Positions 16,196 to 25,869 of a DNA stretch of 64,000 nucleotides are shown in pieces (position 1 is the first letter of the stretch; each line of letters begins with the position of its first letter). The translations under genes and the position numbers were made by a program. Source of the stretch: Alphaproteobacteria bacterium (GTDB taxonomy: Bacteria > Pseudomonadota > Alphaproteobacteria > Puniceispirillales > UBA1172). Under the pieces are notes generated by a model. It made no database searches, had not been told where the DNA came from, and saw nothing but the letters and a program-made list of their open reading frames with translations. The stretch covers positions 1-64,000 of the forward strand of contig JADHOM010000003.1 in NCBI GenBank assembly GCA_016778985.1, given 5' to 3'.

Positions 16196-17944
16196 ATGAC
16201 CATGCTGAATAAGACAAACAGCCAAAGCCCCCATCAAGAGTGGTCGATATCCTTGTTTTCTCAAATCATTCGGCGCAGTCAGTTTTTTAGATGGCATTAC
16301 AAAAAAGCCGCTAAATCTGGCAAGGCTCTTAGTCAGCATATCGCCAGCCATACCATCCCCATCACCGATCCATGGAAGGGCGATGCCAATAAAGGCCAGC
16401 CTTTAGCAACGGGAATAACGCCGCTGACCATGCTGGATCAAGATTGGCATAATTTCGCATGGCTCCGTGATATGCGTGAATATGGCGGCCAGAATGCGCG
16501 TACCTATGCGCGGCGGTATTTGCTCGACTGGATTATGCAGCATGGCATTTGGGAAAAAACGACGTGGCATCCAACCAGATTAGCCCAGCGGATTAGATCA
16601 CTTATCCTAACATGGAGCTGGTATGGGCAATCGGCGCCAGAAAGCCAGCAGCTACAGATTTTGACCAGCCTTATTATTCAGTCTGGTTTCTTGCAGAAAG
16701 ATTTATCCAGACTGACCGATAGTGATGATCGGCTAAACGCTTATTCTGCCATTTTGATGGATATCGCGTTTCGTCAGCCTGATTCAGATGTCAGCAGCCT
16801 TACCAGCAAAATATTTGCGACGCTTGATGAATTACTGATGGAAGATGGCTGTCATATCTCACGCCGTATAGATAAGCATATTACTTGTCTTGGCTATCTC
16901 CATGATATGCGATACGCCCTTGCCATTATCCATAAAACCCAAACAGAATCTGATATCGCCGATCATATCGCGCGGCTGGATCAGCAGATTGCTATGATGG
17001 GTGCGATTGGCAGAATGTGGCGGCTTGGTGATCATGCGTTGCTGGCCATGCGGCACGGTATGGATGCGCCGCCTCTCTTGACCGAATTGGTGTTGGATAA
17101 AAGCGGTCCACGCGGGAAAATCTGCCAATATGCGGAGCAAGGCGGCTTTATGCGGATGGCTAGTGGGCGAAGTGTTGTTGTCATGAATACTGCGCCGACC
17201 CAAAACGGCAAGCCGCAATCGCCTAATGCTGATGCCGCCGCTAATGCGATTGAGTTCTCATTCCAGAAACAGCGTATTTTAATCAGTGGCGGATATCATG
17301 AAGACCTGATCGCATCACATCCGCATCTAGCGGAATTAATGAAAGGCACATCTGCCCATTCAACTCTCAGCATTGATATGATTAATTCAAGCCAGATAAC
17401 CGAGACAGCATCCAGCGCCATGCGCCCGCCTGCCAAGACTGGTAAAAATAGCGGCAATATGAACGCCCCACGGCAAGCCATTACAACAAAGGTGGATTAT
17501 GGCCCGGCTAGCGGCGGTAGCTTAGCCGTTGCTGAACATAATGGCTATCAGAGCCTGTTTGGGGCTTTGCATGAAAGAAAGCTGTATCTTGCCACTGGCG
17601 GTCATATCCTGAAAGGACAGGATATAATTCGCTATACAGGTGACCCCGGAAACATCCCATCAGAGGCAATTATTCGCTTTCACCTGCACCCGCGGATACA
17701 TGCCAGCCAGACAAATAACCGCACTATATTGCTCAAACTTCCTGCTAATATGCCGTCTTGGAAGTTCATTTGTTCGGAAGGCCATATTTCACTTGAAGAC
17801 AGTATTACCGCCATTAATGGACATCCCCAACGCTGCCAGCAAATTGTCATTTCAGTTGCACTTTCGGAGTTGAGAGAGCATATGGAACTGGAAACATCTT
17901 GGGGGTTTATAAAACTCGCGCGCAAGCAGACTAGGCCAGTATAA
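16196..17944 (+). CDS. Heparinase II/III-like family protein
   Basis: 582 residues with a helical N-terminal (alpha/alpha toroid-like) domain and a C-terminal beta-rich region. The region from about 320, with GGFMRMASGRSVVVMN and YHEDLIASHPHLAEL, fits the heparinase II/III C-terminal fold. No signal peptide is apparent, so it may be cytoplasmic. The family includes uronate-polysaccharide lyases, but alphaproteobacterial copies between rsmB and purH have no established substrate to my knowledge. A second ATG at 16202 is possible. Confidence 0.8.
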   Translation: MTMLNKTNSQSPHQEWSISLFSQIIRRSQFFRWHYKKAAKSGKALSQHIASHTIPITDPWKGDANKGQPLATGITPLTMLDQDWHNFAWLRDMREYGGQNARTYARRYLLDWIMQHGIWEKTTWHPTRLAQRIRSLILTWSWYGQSAPESQQLQILTSLIIQSGFLQKDLSRLTDSDDRLNAYSAILMDIAFRQPDSDVSSLTSKIFATLDELLMEDGCHISRRIDKHITCLGYLHDMRYALAIIHKTQTESDIADHIARLDQQIAMMGAIGRMWRLGDHALLAMRHGMDAPPLLTELVLDKSGPRGKICQYAEQGGFMRMASGRSVVVMNTAPTQNGKPQSPNADAAANAIEFSFQKQRILISGGYHEDLIASHPHLAELMKGTSAHSTLSIDMINSSQITETASSAMRPPAKTGKNSGNMNAPRQAITTKVDYGPASGGSLAVAEHNGYQSLFGALHERKLYLATGGHILKGQDIIRYTGDPGNIPSEAIIRFHLHPRIHASQTNNRTILLKLPANMPSWKFICSEGHISLEDSITAINGHPQRCQQIVISVALSELREHMELETSWGFIKLARKQTRPV

Positions 17945-18003
17945 GCAAAACAAGCATAGGCAAAACTCGCCATATAGTAATCAAGATTTAATGGATCACG
18001 ACC

Positions 18004-19602
18004 ATGACAACACCAGATAAACCGCAACCGATTAACACCGCATTGCTTTCTGTTTCTGATAAGACAGGGATTGTTGATTTTGCGAAAGCGCTTGCTGCTA
18101 AAAACATAGTGCTATTATCGACAGGCGGAACCGCTAAATTGCTTGCTGAGGCAGGGATTGCTGTCACCCAAGTAGCAGAAGTGACAGGCATGGCGGAAAT
18201 GATGGATGGCCGCGTGAAAACGCTGCATCCGGCTATCCATGGAGGTATTTTGGCGCGCCGCGATAATGATCAGCATGTAGCTGATATGAAGGCGCATGGT
18301 ATCGCCGCGATTGATCTGGTTGTGATCAATCTTTATCCCTTTGCCGATACATTAAAACGGCCAGATGCTAGCCGCGATGACTTGGTTGAAAATATTGATA
18401 TTGGCGGCCCAGCCATGATCCGTGCCGCCGCTAAGAATCATGATTTTGTGACCATATGCACCGATGCCAAGGATTATGCAAAGATACTGGATGATATAGA
18501 TACCCATCACGGCATAACTGAACCAACACGCCGTCAACTAGCGGCTCGTGCCTTTGCCCATACCGCCGCCTATGACAGCATGATTAGCGCATGGATGACA
18601 GAAGATCAGGGGCAATCGGCATTAACGCCTGAGATTAGCCTTGCAGGCACAGCTGATATGGTGATGCGCTATGGCGAAAATCCCCATCAAGAGGCGGTGC
18701 TGTATCGGATGGCACAACGGCTGCCGCGCCCCGGGGTCATGACAGCCGAGCTTATCCAAGGCAAAGCGCTGAGTTACAATAACATCAATGACACCGATGC
18801 AGCGTTTGAATTAGTCGCCGAATATGATCGCCCAGCGATTGCCATTATCAAGCATGCTAACCCCTGCGGCGTCGCCATGGCAGATCATCTGATGGCGGCA
18901 TGGGAAGCGGCATTAGCGTCTGATCCGGTTAGTGCCTTTGGCGGAATAATTGCACTTAATCGGCCATTGACCGCTGATCTTGCGACGGCGATGACTAGTC
19001 TCTTTACTGAGGTTATTATCGCGCCTGAAGCGGATGATGCGGCCAAAGCTATTTTAGCCAAAAAGCCATCTTTGCGGCTAATGTTAACTGGCGGTATGCC
19101 TAATCAGGCGCCTAACCATCTTATGATTAAAACACTTGCTGGCGGGTTCTTAGCGCAGAATGCGGATGCCGGACAAATAGCCATGGCTGATTTGTGCGTT
19201 GTCACTAAACGGCAACCTGATGCGCGCGAATGGGCGGATATGATGTTTGCTTGGAAAGTTGCAAAACACGTTAAATCTAATGCCATAGTCTATGCCAAGG
19301 ATGAAGCCACAAAGGGCATTGGTGCAGGTCAGATGAGCCGATTAGATGCGGCGCGTATCGCCATTGCAAAAGCCGCAGATATGGCGGTAGCATCTGGCAT
19401 GACTGGCAACCCGTTAGCCCAATCAGCTGTTGCGTCTGACGCCTTTTTCCCATTTGCCGATGGCCTGATTGCCGCCGCTGATGCTGGTGTCTCCGCGGTT
19501 ATTCAGCCTGGTGGGTCGATCCGTGATGACGAAGTTATTGCCGCCGCTGATGAGCGTGACTTGACAATGGTATTCACCGGCATGCGGCATTTCAGGCATT
19601 AA
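18004..19602 (+). CDS. purH: Bifunctional AICAR formyltransferase / IMP cyclohydrolase PurH
   Basis: Last two steps of IMP synthesis. The N-terminal MGS-like cyclohydrolase domain (about 9-140) has [11 protein letters not shown] and [16 protein letters not shown]. The C-terminal transformylase domain has [23 protein letters not shown] (catalytic Lys/His) and [10 protein letters not shown], and ends TGMRHFRH as is typical. 532 residues. It consumes 10-formyl-THF, so it draws on the same folate pool as the one-carbon module upstream, though the two are not in one operon. Confidence 0.97.
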   Translation: MTTPDKPQPINTALLSVSDKTGIVDFAKALAAKNIVLLSTGGTAKLLAEAGIAVTQVAEVTGMAEMMDGRVKTLHPAIHGGILARRDNDQHVADMKAHGIAAIDLVVINLYPFADTLKRPDASRDDLVENIDIGGPAMIRAAAKNHDFVTICTDAKDYAKILDDIDTHHGITEPTRRQLAARAFAHTAAYDSMISAWMTEDQGQSALTPEISLAGTADMVMRYGENPHQEAVLYRMAQRLPRPGVMTAELIQGKALSYNNINDTDAAFELVAEYDRPAIAIIKHANPCGVAMADHLMAAWEAALASDPVSAFGGIIALNRPLTADLATAMTSLFTEVIIAPEADDAAKAILAKKPSLRLMLTGGMPNQAPNHLMIKTLAGGFLAQNADAGQIAMADLCVVTKRQPDAREWADMMFAWKVAKHVKSNAIVYAKDEATKGIGAGQMSRLDAARIAIAKAADMAVASGMTGNPLAQSAVASDAFFPFADGLIAAADAGVSAVIQPGGSIRDDEVIAAADERDLTMVFTGMRHFRH

Positions 19603-19619
19603 GCCCTGCCGCCATACCG

Positions 19620-20810
19620 TCAAGACAGAAGTAGCCCTCTATGCGCTTCGGCGAGTGTGACGACTTTGCGCATAACGCTGGGCATAGCCTCACCTGCAAG
19701 CTCTGTTAATGGGCACCAGATAACTTGCGCCAGCAAATCTTGAGCCAGCGCATTTTGCATAAGTTGCCGCCGCACCCCTGTCATTACCGTCACTTTCAGC
19801 TCTAATTCAAAATGGCTGAATATATGATGAACAGACTGATTAAGCCGCTGCTGATCGGCGGTCGATTGATACATGTCTAATAATGCCCAAAGCAGACTAT
19901 TTGCCGCAACCGGATAATCAACATGCCGACGTGAGCCATCTGGCCAGCCAGTTGTCGGAAACAACATCATGCCGCCAAGCAGCCCTTGATCAGGACGCCG
20001 CGTCAATGCCACATGATTATCATCTGATATCAATATCAGCACTTCACCTCGCCGCCTCGCGCGTTTACGCTTTGCCGGTTTACGTGGCCATGATGACGGA
20101 TCTGCATGACGCCCCTGGCACCCCAAGGCTAGCGGACAGATGAGACATTGCGGCTGTGACAACTGGCCCGCTTTTTTCCGGGGCGGGGTGCAGATACGGC
20201 TGCCAATATCCATCAGAGCCTGAGCAAAATCACCAGCGCGTTCGTTTGGCGTTAAATTATCCAGGACGGCGTGAATAGCCGACTTTGCCGCTGGCAGTGT
20301 TTCAGGGATAGCCGCATAGCGCGCTATAATGCGTTCGATATTTGCATCAATCACCACCGCTCGTCTGCCAAAGGCAATTGCCGTAATCGCCGCCGCCGAA
20401 TAGCTGCCAATGCCGGGCAATTTCAATAATTCGTCTTCTTGATCAGGAAACTGACCAGCATATTCAGTCATGATCATTTGTGCGGCTTTGTGGAGATTGC
20501 GCGCCCGCGAATAATAGCCAAGCCCTGCCCACGCCTTCATAACTTCATCCTGTGATGCCGCGGCTAGATCAGATAGCGTTGGCCATAGCGCCAAAAAGCG
20601 TTGGAAATACGGTTTTACCGCCTCCACCGTTGTCTGTTGCAGCATAATTTCTGATAACATAACTTTATATGGGTCTGCGCGCTGACCTGGAGGCATCCGC
20701 CAAGGCAAGTCGCGGCGATGGCTGTCATACCAATTCAGCACATGTTGGGTCATATCCATGCAAGCCGAATTATCGGTATCAGTGATTTTTCTTTTGGTTT
20801 CGGATGGCAT
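19620..20810 (-). CDS. mutY: A/G-specific adenine DNA glycosylase MutY
   Basis: Removes adenine mispaired with 8-oxoguanine. The N-terminal HhH-GPD domain has SEIMLQQTTVEAV (catalytic Glu), LPGIGSYSAAAI (helix-hairpin-helix) and VIDANIERI (catalytic Asp). The C-terminal MutT-like domain has GLLGGMMLFPTTGW. The ATG at 20810 gives 397 residues; the ORF is open to 20870, and an ATG at 20759 is also possible. The [4Fe-4S] motif is odd: CTPPRKKAGQLSQPQC gives CX14CX2CX5C rather than CX6CX2CX5C. Divergent from the DciA-like gene. Confidence 0.93.
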   Translation of the reverse strand: MPSETKRKITDTDNSACMDMTQHVLNWYDSHRRDLPWRMPPGQRADPYKVMLSEIMLQQTTVEAVKPYFQRFLALWPTLSDLAAASQDEVMKAWAGLGYYSRARNLHKAAQMIMTEYAGQFPDQEDELLKLPGIGSYSAAAITAIAFGRRAVVIDANIERIIARYAAIPETLPAAKSAIHAVLDNLTPNERAGDFAQALMDIGSRICTPPRKKAGQLSQPQCLICPLALGCQGRHADPSSWPRKPAKRKRARRRGEVLILISDDNHVALTRRPDQGLLGGMMLFPTTGWPDGSRRHVDYPVAANSLLWALLDMYQSTADQQRLNQSVHHIFSHFELELKVTVMTGVRRQLMQNALAQDLLAQVIWCPLTELAGEAMPSVMRKVVTLAEAHRGLLLS

Positions 20811-20830
20811 GACGTCTATATAATGGTCTG

Positions 20831-21406
20831 ATGAACAGAGGCAAGGACAAACGCATAAAACGTGCGACACGGCTAAACCTAATAGCCGATAAAATCCTTG
20901 CGCCAGTTCTTCGTAAACAGGGTAAACTGTTCCAGATTATTGTCAAAAACTGGTCTAATATTGCTGGTCAGGCGGCGGAATGGGCTTTGCCTCTAGCCGT
21001 GCATTTCCCCGATGGAGATAAAACCGATAGCGCATCTGCCCATAGCTCTTCTAATAATGCTGGCATTGCTGTTCTTAGTATTGGCACGACATCAGCGCGC
21101 GCCCCAGAATTACAGATGCTATCGGCTAAGATTATTGAACGGGCAAATAATCAGGTTGGATATATGGCGTTTGGCCGTATCCGCATTAATCAATCGATTA
21201 GCAACACCACCCAAGACCGTGCGACCCTAACAAATACGAGCAAGCCAGCATCGCGCCCACAACCAGCTCCACAACCAAAATGGTATATGGATGACGCCGA
21301 AAAAGCCGAACTAGAGGCCATGATAAGCACCATTAAAGATGACCAATTGCGGCAAAAGCTCACGGCTATGTTGATGCTTCGCCTTATGGATGCAAAAATA
21401 CCATAG
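20831..21406 (+). CDS. DUF721 / DciA-like protein
   Basis: 191 residues. The N-terminal DUF721 region (about 14-60: LIADKILAPVLRKQGKLFQI and NWSNIAGQAAEWALP) is followed by a serine/asparagine-rich insert, a second conserved part (APELQMLSAKIIERAN, about 90-125), a disordered Pro/Gln linker and a helical tail. DciA-family proteins load replicative helicase DnaB in many bacteria lacking DnaC; here this is inferred from the family alone. It sits in the mutY/DUF721/dsbA/smc order common in Alphaproteobacteria. Confidence 0.82.
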   Translation: MNRGKDKRIKRATRLNLIADKILAPVLRKQGKLFQIIVKNWSNIAGQAAEWALPLAVHFPDGDKTDSASAHSSSNNAGIAVLSIGTTSARAPELQMLSAKIIERANNQVGYMAFGRIRINQSISNTTQDRATLTNTSKPASRPQPAPQPKWYMDDAEKAELEAMISTIKDDQLRQKLTAMLMLRLMDAKIP

Positions 21407-21482
21407 ACTGAACCGTGTGCTTACCTTATGATGAGGTTAGCTTTTATAGATATACAGTATGTTGATTAATGAAAGGCAAATC

Positions 21483-22148
21483 ATGGCGCCGCGACAGACA
21501 AAAACCGATAAAAATAGACGTCATTTTCTGGCTGCCAGTATGGCAACCGGCATGGCGTTTGGAATGGCTGGTTTGGCTACACCTTTTCTCTCAAGGCTTG
21601 GTTTTGCTGAAGAATTTGATCTTGAGGCGGCGCTTGCCCCACGCATTATTGGTGATCCGGATGCGCCTATTCTGATTGCGGAATATTTTTCCATGACTTG
21701 CGGCTACTGCGCCCAATTCCATATTGATACCTATCCTGAGGTCAAAACAAATTGGATTGATACAGGCAAAGCGCGATTCGAATATCGTGACTTTCCGTTA
21801 TCAGAATTAGCCGTTTATGCGCATGCGCTGGCGCGGGCGGTGCCCGAAGCCGCTTATGAAGGTATGTTGGATATTTTATTGAGCCAGCAATCAAAATGGG
21901 CAGCCTCGCAATATCCGCTATTAGAATTGCAAAAGATGGCGCGAATTGCCGGCATTAATGAGGATGAGTTTTCTGGCATGATGAATAATCGTCCGTATCT
22001 CGAAGGGATTGTTAAATTTGCCCAAGATGGCTATGACCGTTTTGCCATTAATTCAACACCAACTTTTGTGATTAATGATAAGGAAGTGATTGCAGGATTT
22101 AAGCCTTATGATGAGTTTGAGGATGATCTTAACCGCTTCATGACATAA
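21483..22148 (+). CDS. DsbA-family periplasmic thiol:disulfide oxidoreductase
   Basis: 221 residues from the ATG at 21483, which has GAAAGG about 8 bases upstream; the open frame to 21459 was rejected. The signal peptide begins NRRHFLAAS, a twin-arginine-like motif, before a hydrophobic segment. The mature part has CGYC (C73, C76) in SMTCGYCAQFH, a helical insert and the cis-Pro STPTF. Likely a disulfide oxidant or isomerase in the periplasm, probably exported by Tat (inference). It precedes smc by 76 bases. Confidence 0.9.
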   Translation: MAPRQTKTDKNRRHFLAASMATGMAFGMAGLATPFLSRLGFAEEFDLEAALAPRIIGDPDAPILIAEYFSMTCGYCAQFHIDTYPEVKTNWIDTGKARFEYRDFPLSELAVYAHALARAVPEAAYEGMLDILLSQQSKWAASQYPLLELQKMARIAGINEDEFSGMMNNRPYLEGIVKFAQDGYDRFAINSTPTFVINDKEVIAGFKPYDEFEDDLNRFMT

Positions 22149-22224
22149 TCATGTGATGTGACGCCTTATCTCTTCAATTACGCCAATTCACAGCATTCTG
22201 AGTTCACAGAAAGATTAATGCCCC

Positions 22225-25200
22225 TTGCCATTCACGCATCTTAAGATAACCGGTTTCAAATCCTTTGCTGAACCTGAGGAAGTTACCATTGATGAGGGTT
22301 TGACAGGAATTGTTGGGCCTAATGGGTGCGGCAAATCCAATATTGTTGAGGCGTTGCGATGGTTAATGGGCGAAACCTCTGCTAAATCCATGCGCGGCGG
22401 CGAGCTGGATGATGTCATTTTTGCCGGAACATCACAGCGTCCTGCGCGCAATTTTGCTGAAGTCACGCTCACTATTGACAATAGTGATGCCAGCATCGCC
22501 ACCTATGCCAGTGAAGATAAAATAGAAATATCGCGGCGCCTTGATCGCGGCAAAGGCAGCACCTATCGCATTAATGGGAAACCTGTTCGTGGCCGCGATG
22601 TACAATTATTATTTGCTGACTTGGCGACTGGCGCCCGCAGTCATGGCATTGTTAGCCAAGGCCGTGTCGGTGCATTGATCAATGCTAAACCCACCGAGCG
22701 CCGCGGCTTACTTGAAGAAGCTGCCAATACCAAAGGGCTTCAACATCGTCGCCACGAAGCGACGTTACGGCTTAATACAGCAGAACGTAATCTGACCCGC
22801 GTCGATGATGTCTTGACCCAGATGGATGAGCAAAAATCATCGCTTTCAAAACAGGCAAGACAGGCCGCCAGATATCGGTCTATCGCCGACCGTATTCGCA
22901 TGGCAGAAGCACAATTACTGGAAAGCCGTTATCGCGTTGATCTGGCCAATCTGGAGACGGCAAAGGAAAGTGATAGAGCCTGCAAACGGATTGTTGCCGA
23001 AGCCACTGTTAAAGTCAGCGCCTCCGCAAAGGCATTAGAACAGGCCAATGAGGCCTTGCCGTCTCTGCGTCAGCGTAATGCCGAAGTCATGGCAGAAAAA
23101 CAGCGGCTTGATTTGGCGATGGCTGACATCGACAAAGAAGAAGAGCGCATGGCATCCCAAACCCGTGAGGCACAAACGCGGCTAGACCAAATTATTTCTG
23201 ATATCGACCGCGAAACCCAGCTCCAGACCGATGCCACCAACGCATTAGATCAATTAAAAACCGAACAAGCTGAGCTTGAAGCATCGGAGAAAGATGATCA
23301 ACCTGATCTGATTAATGCCCAAGAAGAACGCGGCAAAGCCCGTGATCTGGCCAATCAAGCCGAAGCCGAGCTAGCCGATATTACCGCCCGCTATCATGCG
23401 CTTGAACGTGACCAAAGCACCCTTGAGCGGCAACGCCAAGAGACGCAGCGGCGGTTTGATGATGTTTCGGCTAAATTATCAGCTCTTGATCTGGCGCGAT
23501 TAACCACAGCCAGAGATGCCACGAATGATACATTAAAACAGGCCGAAGCCACAGCGCATGAGGCGATTAGCCAACGTGAAACCGCTATGGCAAATGCCGA
23601 AAACCTGAAAGATGCAGCGCAAGTTAGCCGTGATAAAGCTGTTGAGGCAGAAGCCTTAGAACGCCGGATAACTGGCGAAATAGACACGCTTGCTTCATTG
23701 CTTATTGACCAAAACGCAGAGCAGGATGGGCCTGCTGTATCAACCATGATCACGATCAAAGACGGTATGGAACAAGCGCTGGCGGCGGTATTGGCAAAGA
23801 GCCTCGCATCACCTGTTGGACATGACGGCCAATATAAGGGTGGTGACGGCTATTGGCGACAAGATATTAGCTTATCTGCCAAGCCTGATGCGCCGGCTAA
23901 AACAACGCCATTATTGCAGTATCTGGATGTCCCTGATGCCTTGATATCTGCGCTATCTGGGGTTGGGGTTGTTGCCGATATTGAAACCGCTATATCGCTA
24001 CAACCCGATCTTAAAGCAGGGCAAATGATCACAACGTCATCGGGTGGATGCTGGCGTTGGGATGGCTACATTAAATTGCCTGGCGCGGCCGCTAGCACCG
24101 CTGAGCGCTTACGCCATGAAGCACGGCATAAAGAGCTGTTAGACCAGATTGATGATATTCGGGCGAAAGCGCTAGCCGCCCGCGAACAAGCCAATACAGA
24201 TAGCCGCACCAGCAATGAAGCTGAGCAGAATATTTCCACCTTGCGTGATATGGAAAGACAGGCACAGCACCATGTCTTGGAAGCGACCCGTCAGTTTGAG
24301 CAAGCGCAAGCAGCGTGTGCCACCGCCGAAACTCAAAAACAAGATTTAGAGCAAGCGGTTGCTGATTTGACCGATACCCTAAAGCAGATCGAAAAAGACT
24401 TGTCTGAGCTAAACTCCCGTGATGAGCTAGCCGCCCAATTACAAGACAAACGCGCCACCACAGATGCCGCAAGGGCGCGCTTGGCTGAGGCGATGAGCAG
24501 CGAGAATACCATTATGCGGTCACGCGAATTACGCCAACAAAAACTGCATGATGTCACGCGCAATCTGGAAAGCTGGAGGTTGCGCTATGACGGCACCTTC
24601 AGCCGCTTGGCAGAGCTCAAACAAAGACAAGACCATGTGACTGAGGAATTAGCAAAGCTCCAAGACCAGCCCAACATGCTGATCGAAAAGCGCAATGCGC
24701 TCGCCGCCTCGATTGCCACATCTGCGGAGACGGTACAGCAAGCCGGTGACGCATTAGCACGTGCCGAAACTGCCCAATCAGCGGCGGCGAATGCACACCG
24801 CACAGATGAGGCGGCTTTGGCACAAAGACGCGAAGACATGATCAGAAAAGAAGGTGAGTTAGTGGTCGTCCAAAACGCCTTTGATGAGACGATCAATCGG
24901 ATTAAAGAAAAATTGGATACGGCGCCAGACCAACTTGCTGACATAACAGGTAACACCGATACTGATACAATACCCGATCATAGCCAACTCTCTATGCTGG
25001 AAGCCCGGCTTGAGAGGCTGCTGCGTGAACGCGATAATATTGGACCGGTTAACCTGCGGGCAGAAATGGAAATGGCAGAAGTCGAGGAGAAGATCATTGA
25101 GCTGACCACCGAACGTGATGATCTGGTGCAAGCGGTGGCAACGCTGCGTGATGCGATTAATCAGCTAAACCGCGAAGGCAGAGAGCGTCTGCTGAAAAGC

Positions 25201-25665
25201 TTTGCTGATGTGAACAGGCATTTTGGTGATTTGTTTAAGCAGCTATTTAATGGTGGCACTGCCGAGTTGGTGCTGACCGAGGGCGATGATCCATTAGAGG
25301 CCGGGCTTGAGATTATGGCCAGCCCGCCTGGCAAAAGACTGCAATCGCTGTCACTTCTATCAGGTGGTGAGCAGGCGTTAACCGCGCTGGCGCTGATTTT
25401 TGCTGTTTTCCTTACCAACCCTGCGCCAGTTTGTATTCTTGATGAGGTTGATGCACCCCTTGATGATCGAAATGTTGGCCGATTCTGTGCCATGATTAAC
25501 GAAATCGCGGCAGAAACTGATACGCGTTTTATCATTGTTACGCATCACCGCCTTACGATGGCGCAAATGGATCGCTTATTTGGTGTTACCATGCAACAAA
25601 AAGGCATTAGTCAGGTTGTCTCCGTTGATCTGCAAACCGCTGAAAAATACAAACAATCTGCTTAA
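22225..25665 (+). CDS. smc: Chromosome segregation ATPase SMC
   Basis: Structural maintenance of chromosomes protein that loops and condenses DNA. 1146 residues: Walker A GPNGCGKSN at 31-39, a long coiled coil, a hinge (about 500-620), a second coiled coil, then signature LLSGGEQALTALAL (about 1045) and Walker B VCILDEVDAPLDD. No in-frame ATG lies near the beginning: the frame begins with TTG at 22225, three codons after a TAA. An out-of-frame ATG at 22218 is separated from it by CCCC, so a rare TTG start or a one-base sequence error are both possible. ScpA/ScpB are not in the window. Confidence 0.95.
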   Translation: MPFTHLKITGFKSFAEPEEVTIDEGLTGIVGPNGCGKSNIVEALRWLMGETSAKSMRGGELDDVIFAGTSQRPARNFAEVTLTIDNSDASIATYASEDKIEISRRLDRGKGSTYRINGKPVRGRDVQLLFADLATGARSHGIVSQGRVGALINAKPTERRGLLEEAANTKGLQHRRHEATLRLNTAERNLTRVDDVLTQMDEQKSSLSKQARQAARYRSIADRIRMAEAQLLESRYRVDLANLETAKESDRACKRIVAEATVKVSASAKALEQANEALPSLRQRNAEVMAEKQRLDLAMADIDKEEERMASQTREAQTRLDQIISDIDRETQLQTDATNALDQLKTEQAELEASEKDDQPDLINAQEERGKARDLANQAEAELADITARYHALERDQSTLERQRQETQRRFDDVSAKLSALDLARLTTARDATNDTLKQAEATAHEAISQRETAMANAENLKDAAQVSRDKAVEAEALERRITGEIDTLASLLIDQNAEQDGPAVSTMITIKDGMEQALAAVLAKSLASPVGHDGQYKGGDGYWRQDISLSAKPDAPAKTTPLLQYLDVPDALISALSGVGVVADIETAISLQPDLKAGQMITTSSGGCWRWDGYIKLPGAAASTAERLRHEARHKELLDQIDDIRAKALAAREQANTDSRTSNEAEQNISTLRDMERQAQHHVLEATRQFEQAQAACATAETQKQDLEQAVADLTDTLKQIEKDLSELNSRDELAAQLQDKRATTDAARARLAEAMSSENTIMRSRELRQQKLHDVTRNLESWRLRYDGTFSRLAELKQRQDHVTEELAKLQDQPNMLIEKRNALAASIATSAETVQQAGDALARAETAQSAAANAHRTDEAALAQRREDMIRKEGELVVVQNAFDETINRIKEKLDTAPDQLADITGNTDTDTIPDHSQLSMLEARLERLLRERDNIGPVNLRAEMEMAEVEEKIIELTTERDDLVQAVATLRDAINQLNREGRERLLKSFADVNRHFGDLFKQLFNGGTAELVLTEGDDPLEAGLEIMASPPGKRLQSLSLLSGGEQALTALALIFAVFLTNPAPVCILDEVDAPLDDRNVGRFCAMINEIAAETDTRFIIVTHHRLTMAQMDRLFGVTMQQKGISQVVSVDLQTAEKYKQSA

Positions 25666-25734
25666 TTTTGCGGTGATGGGACTTTTTGCCTCATGATATG
25701 GGGAAATATGGGTTAAATCTCCATTTATGATCAC

Positions 25735-25763
25735 TTGACATAATGGTGCTGTAATCATACTTT
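25735..25763 (+). promoter_or_regulatory. Probable promoter of the F0 ATP synthase operon
   Basis: Perfect -35 TTGACA at 25735-25740, a 17-base spacer and -10-like TACTTT at 25758-25763. It lies in the 204-base gap between smc and atpI, about 110 bases before the first candidate atpI start, and is the best sigma70-type match I found in the window. The rest of the gap is A+T-rich with no gene. Confidence 0.5.
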
Positions 25764-25869
25764 GCAAGCGCGAATTAAGAGGTTTGTCTGTGGTTTTCAT
25801 TTACAAACATCTTTAATGCGTAAAGACATAGTTAATGCTAAACATAATTAATGCAATTATTGTATTAAT

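Noticed and set aside
23394-23759. Ser/Ala-rich antisense frame in smc
   Set aside because: Composition is what results from reading the coiled-coil codons backwards.
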